DNA of 15,646 nucleotides from Pseudomonadota bacterium (GTDB taxonomy: Bacteria; Pseudomonadota; Gammaproteobacteria; Acidiferrobacterales; UBA6901), in assembly GCA_021785795.1 (NCBI GenBank), contig JAJYEK010000078.1:1-15646 (forward strand), in the 5' to 3' direction. The translations under genes and the position numbers were made by a program. Positions 14,802 to 15,646 of the stretch are shown here, in pieces; the first letter of the stretch is position 1, and each line of letters opens with the position of its first letter. Under the pieces are notes generated by a model. The model did no database searches and was not told the DNA's origin. It saw nothing but the letters and a program-made list of their open reading frames with translations.

Positions 14802-15646
14802 ATGATATCGCGTGAGCAGTTATCGCCCGTGGCACCGGCGGATATGGCAAGCCAGCTGACAATCTCGTTCATCATTCCGGCCCGCAATGAAGAACGCAAC
14901 ATCGGTCCGACCATAGAATCGATACGGCGATACGCAAGCGGACTCGGGGAATACGAGATAATCGTGGTCGACCATGGTTCGGAGGATCGAACGGCGATGG
15001 TGGCCAGCAGTTCGAATGCCAGGGTCTTCGTGCGCCCCGGAGGGACCATCGCCTCTCTGAGGAATTTCGGCGCGCAACAGGCCCTTGGCGAGATCCTCGT
15101 ATTTCTCGATGCCGACGTTGACCTCACGAAGTCATGGCAACTACATATAAGCAAGGCAATGCGGGAGCTCAATTCAGGCTCATCGGTCATTACGGGGTCA
15201 CACTGCACCGCGCCCACTGACGGAACTTGGATCGAAAGATTTTGGTTTCGCAACTTTGCCGTACTGGCCGAAACCACGCACATTGGTTCCGGACACCTGA
15301 TTATCCGGCGCGATCACTTCCTGAGGCTCAGTGGTTTCGACGCGAGCCTTGATACCGGCGAGGATTACGAATTCTGCAGGCGTGCGCTTGCCCGGGGCGC
15401 GGTGCTGATCAACGAACAGAATCTGGAGGTCATTCATCGCGGGTTTCCGAAAGGAATCATCGCGTTCGTGCGCCGGGAGGCCTGGCACGGTCGCGGTGAT
15501 CTCGGCTCTTGGCACAAAATCGTCGAATCAAAAGTAGCGCTCGCATCGATCGCCTTTTTCGTGCTTCATGTCGTGATATTTTCGGCGCTTATCGCCCCCT
15601 CTCGAATGTGGGGAATGGCCGTCGGCGCCCTGGCGACGCTGTTTGG
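14802..15646 (+). CDS. GT2 family glycosyltransferase (GT-A fold), 3' end outside window
   Basis: The frame is open from ATG 14802 to the right edge (281 codons, no stop codon). It reads ISFIIPARNEERNIGPTIES, then IIVVDHGSEDRT, the metal-binding DXD as LVFLDADVDL, SGHLIIRRDHF, and GEDYEFCRRA, whose Glu-Asp pair is the usual catalytic-base region. The end becomes hydrophobic (VALASIAFFVLHVVIFSALIAP), indicating C-terminal membrane anchoring. It would transfer a sugar at the inner face of the cytoplasmic membrane; the substrate is unknown. ATG 14802 and ATG 14844 are both possible and neither has a clear ribosome site. GT-A homology begins only near residue 19, so the later start is also compatible. 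It is divergent from the lyase gene. Confidence 0.9.
   Translation, partial: MISREQLSPVAPADMASQLTISFIIPARNEERNIGPTIESIRRYASGLGEYEIIVVDHGSEDRTAMVASSSNARVFVRPGGTIASLRNFGAQQALGEILVFLDADVDLTKSWQLHISKAMRELNSGSSVITGSHCTAPTDGTWIERFWFRNFAVLAETTHIGSGHLIIRRDHFLRLSGFDASLDTGEDYEFCRRALARGAVLINEQNLEVIHRGFPKGIIAFVRREAWHGRGDLGSWHKIVESKVALASIAFFVLHVVIFSALIAPSRMWGMAVGALATLF

Noticed and set aside
1..15646. CRISPR arrays, tRNA/rRNA genes, insertion sequences, toxin-antitoxin or defence genes, PEP-CTERM motifs
   Set aside because: Looked for on both strands by eye; no repeated spacer pattern, transposase motif, conserved RNA stretch or PEP-plus-membrane C-terminus was seen.

Overview
This 15.6 kb window is part of a chromosomal locus for making a cell-surface or secreted polysaccharide. 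The DNA is GC-rich with consistent codon use. Gene types are typical of proteobacterial exopolysaccharide/O-glycan loci, including those found near exosortase systems: Wzb-type phosphatase, polysaccharide deacetylase, MCGIAG-type amidotransferase, O-antigen-ligase-like membrane protein and many GT4/GT2 glycosyltransferases. I infer a gamma- or betaproteobacterium. No rRNA, tRNA or marker gene allows a firmer placement, and no exosortase or PEP-CTERM sorting signal is visible.

Layout, left to right: (1) 3' part of a low-molecular-weight protein tyrosine phosphatase (+), overlapping tail to tail with a polysaccharide deacetylase (-). (2) About 0.5 kb of divergent non-coding DNA. (3) A GT4 glycosyltransferase and a glutamine-dependent asparagine-synthase-like amidotransferase (+). 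(4) A GT4 glycosyltransferase on the minus strand, convergent with the amidotransferase. (5) A 341 bp divergent gap, then a plus-strand run of membrane GT2, DegT/DnrJ-type sugar aminotransferase and GT4. (6) A minus-strand run that in transcription order reads secreted lyase/lectin-fold protein, O-antigen ligase/polymerase-like protein and ATP-grasp ligase. (7) A 455 bp divergent gap and a GT2 glycosyltransferase that runs off the right end. Both edge genes are incomplete.

Inferred teamwork: five glycosyltransferases build a repeat unit. The DegT-type enzyme could supply an amino sugar. The AsnB-like amidotransferase and the ATP-grasp ligase could add amide bonds to carboxyl groups. The deacetylase would trim acetyl groups, and the Wzy/WaaL-like protein would polymerise or transfer the glycan. 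The secreted lyase-like protein would cut or bind the polymer outside the cytoplasm, and the phosphatase would tune export through a tyrosine kinase not seen here. Transport genes (Wzx, Wza, Wzc or ABC) are absent from the window.

The most notable points are: two of three GT4 enzymes lack the second Glu of the EX7E motif (Gln in one, Asn in the other); the cluster pairs two amide-forming enzymes; coding strand switches six times, with two antisense gene overlaps; and two strong inverted repeats lie in upstream regions. I did not find a clearly new system such as a defence island, CRISPR array or mobile element.
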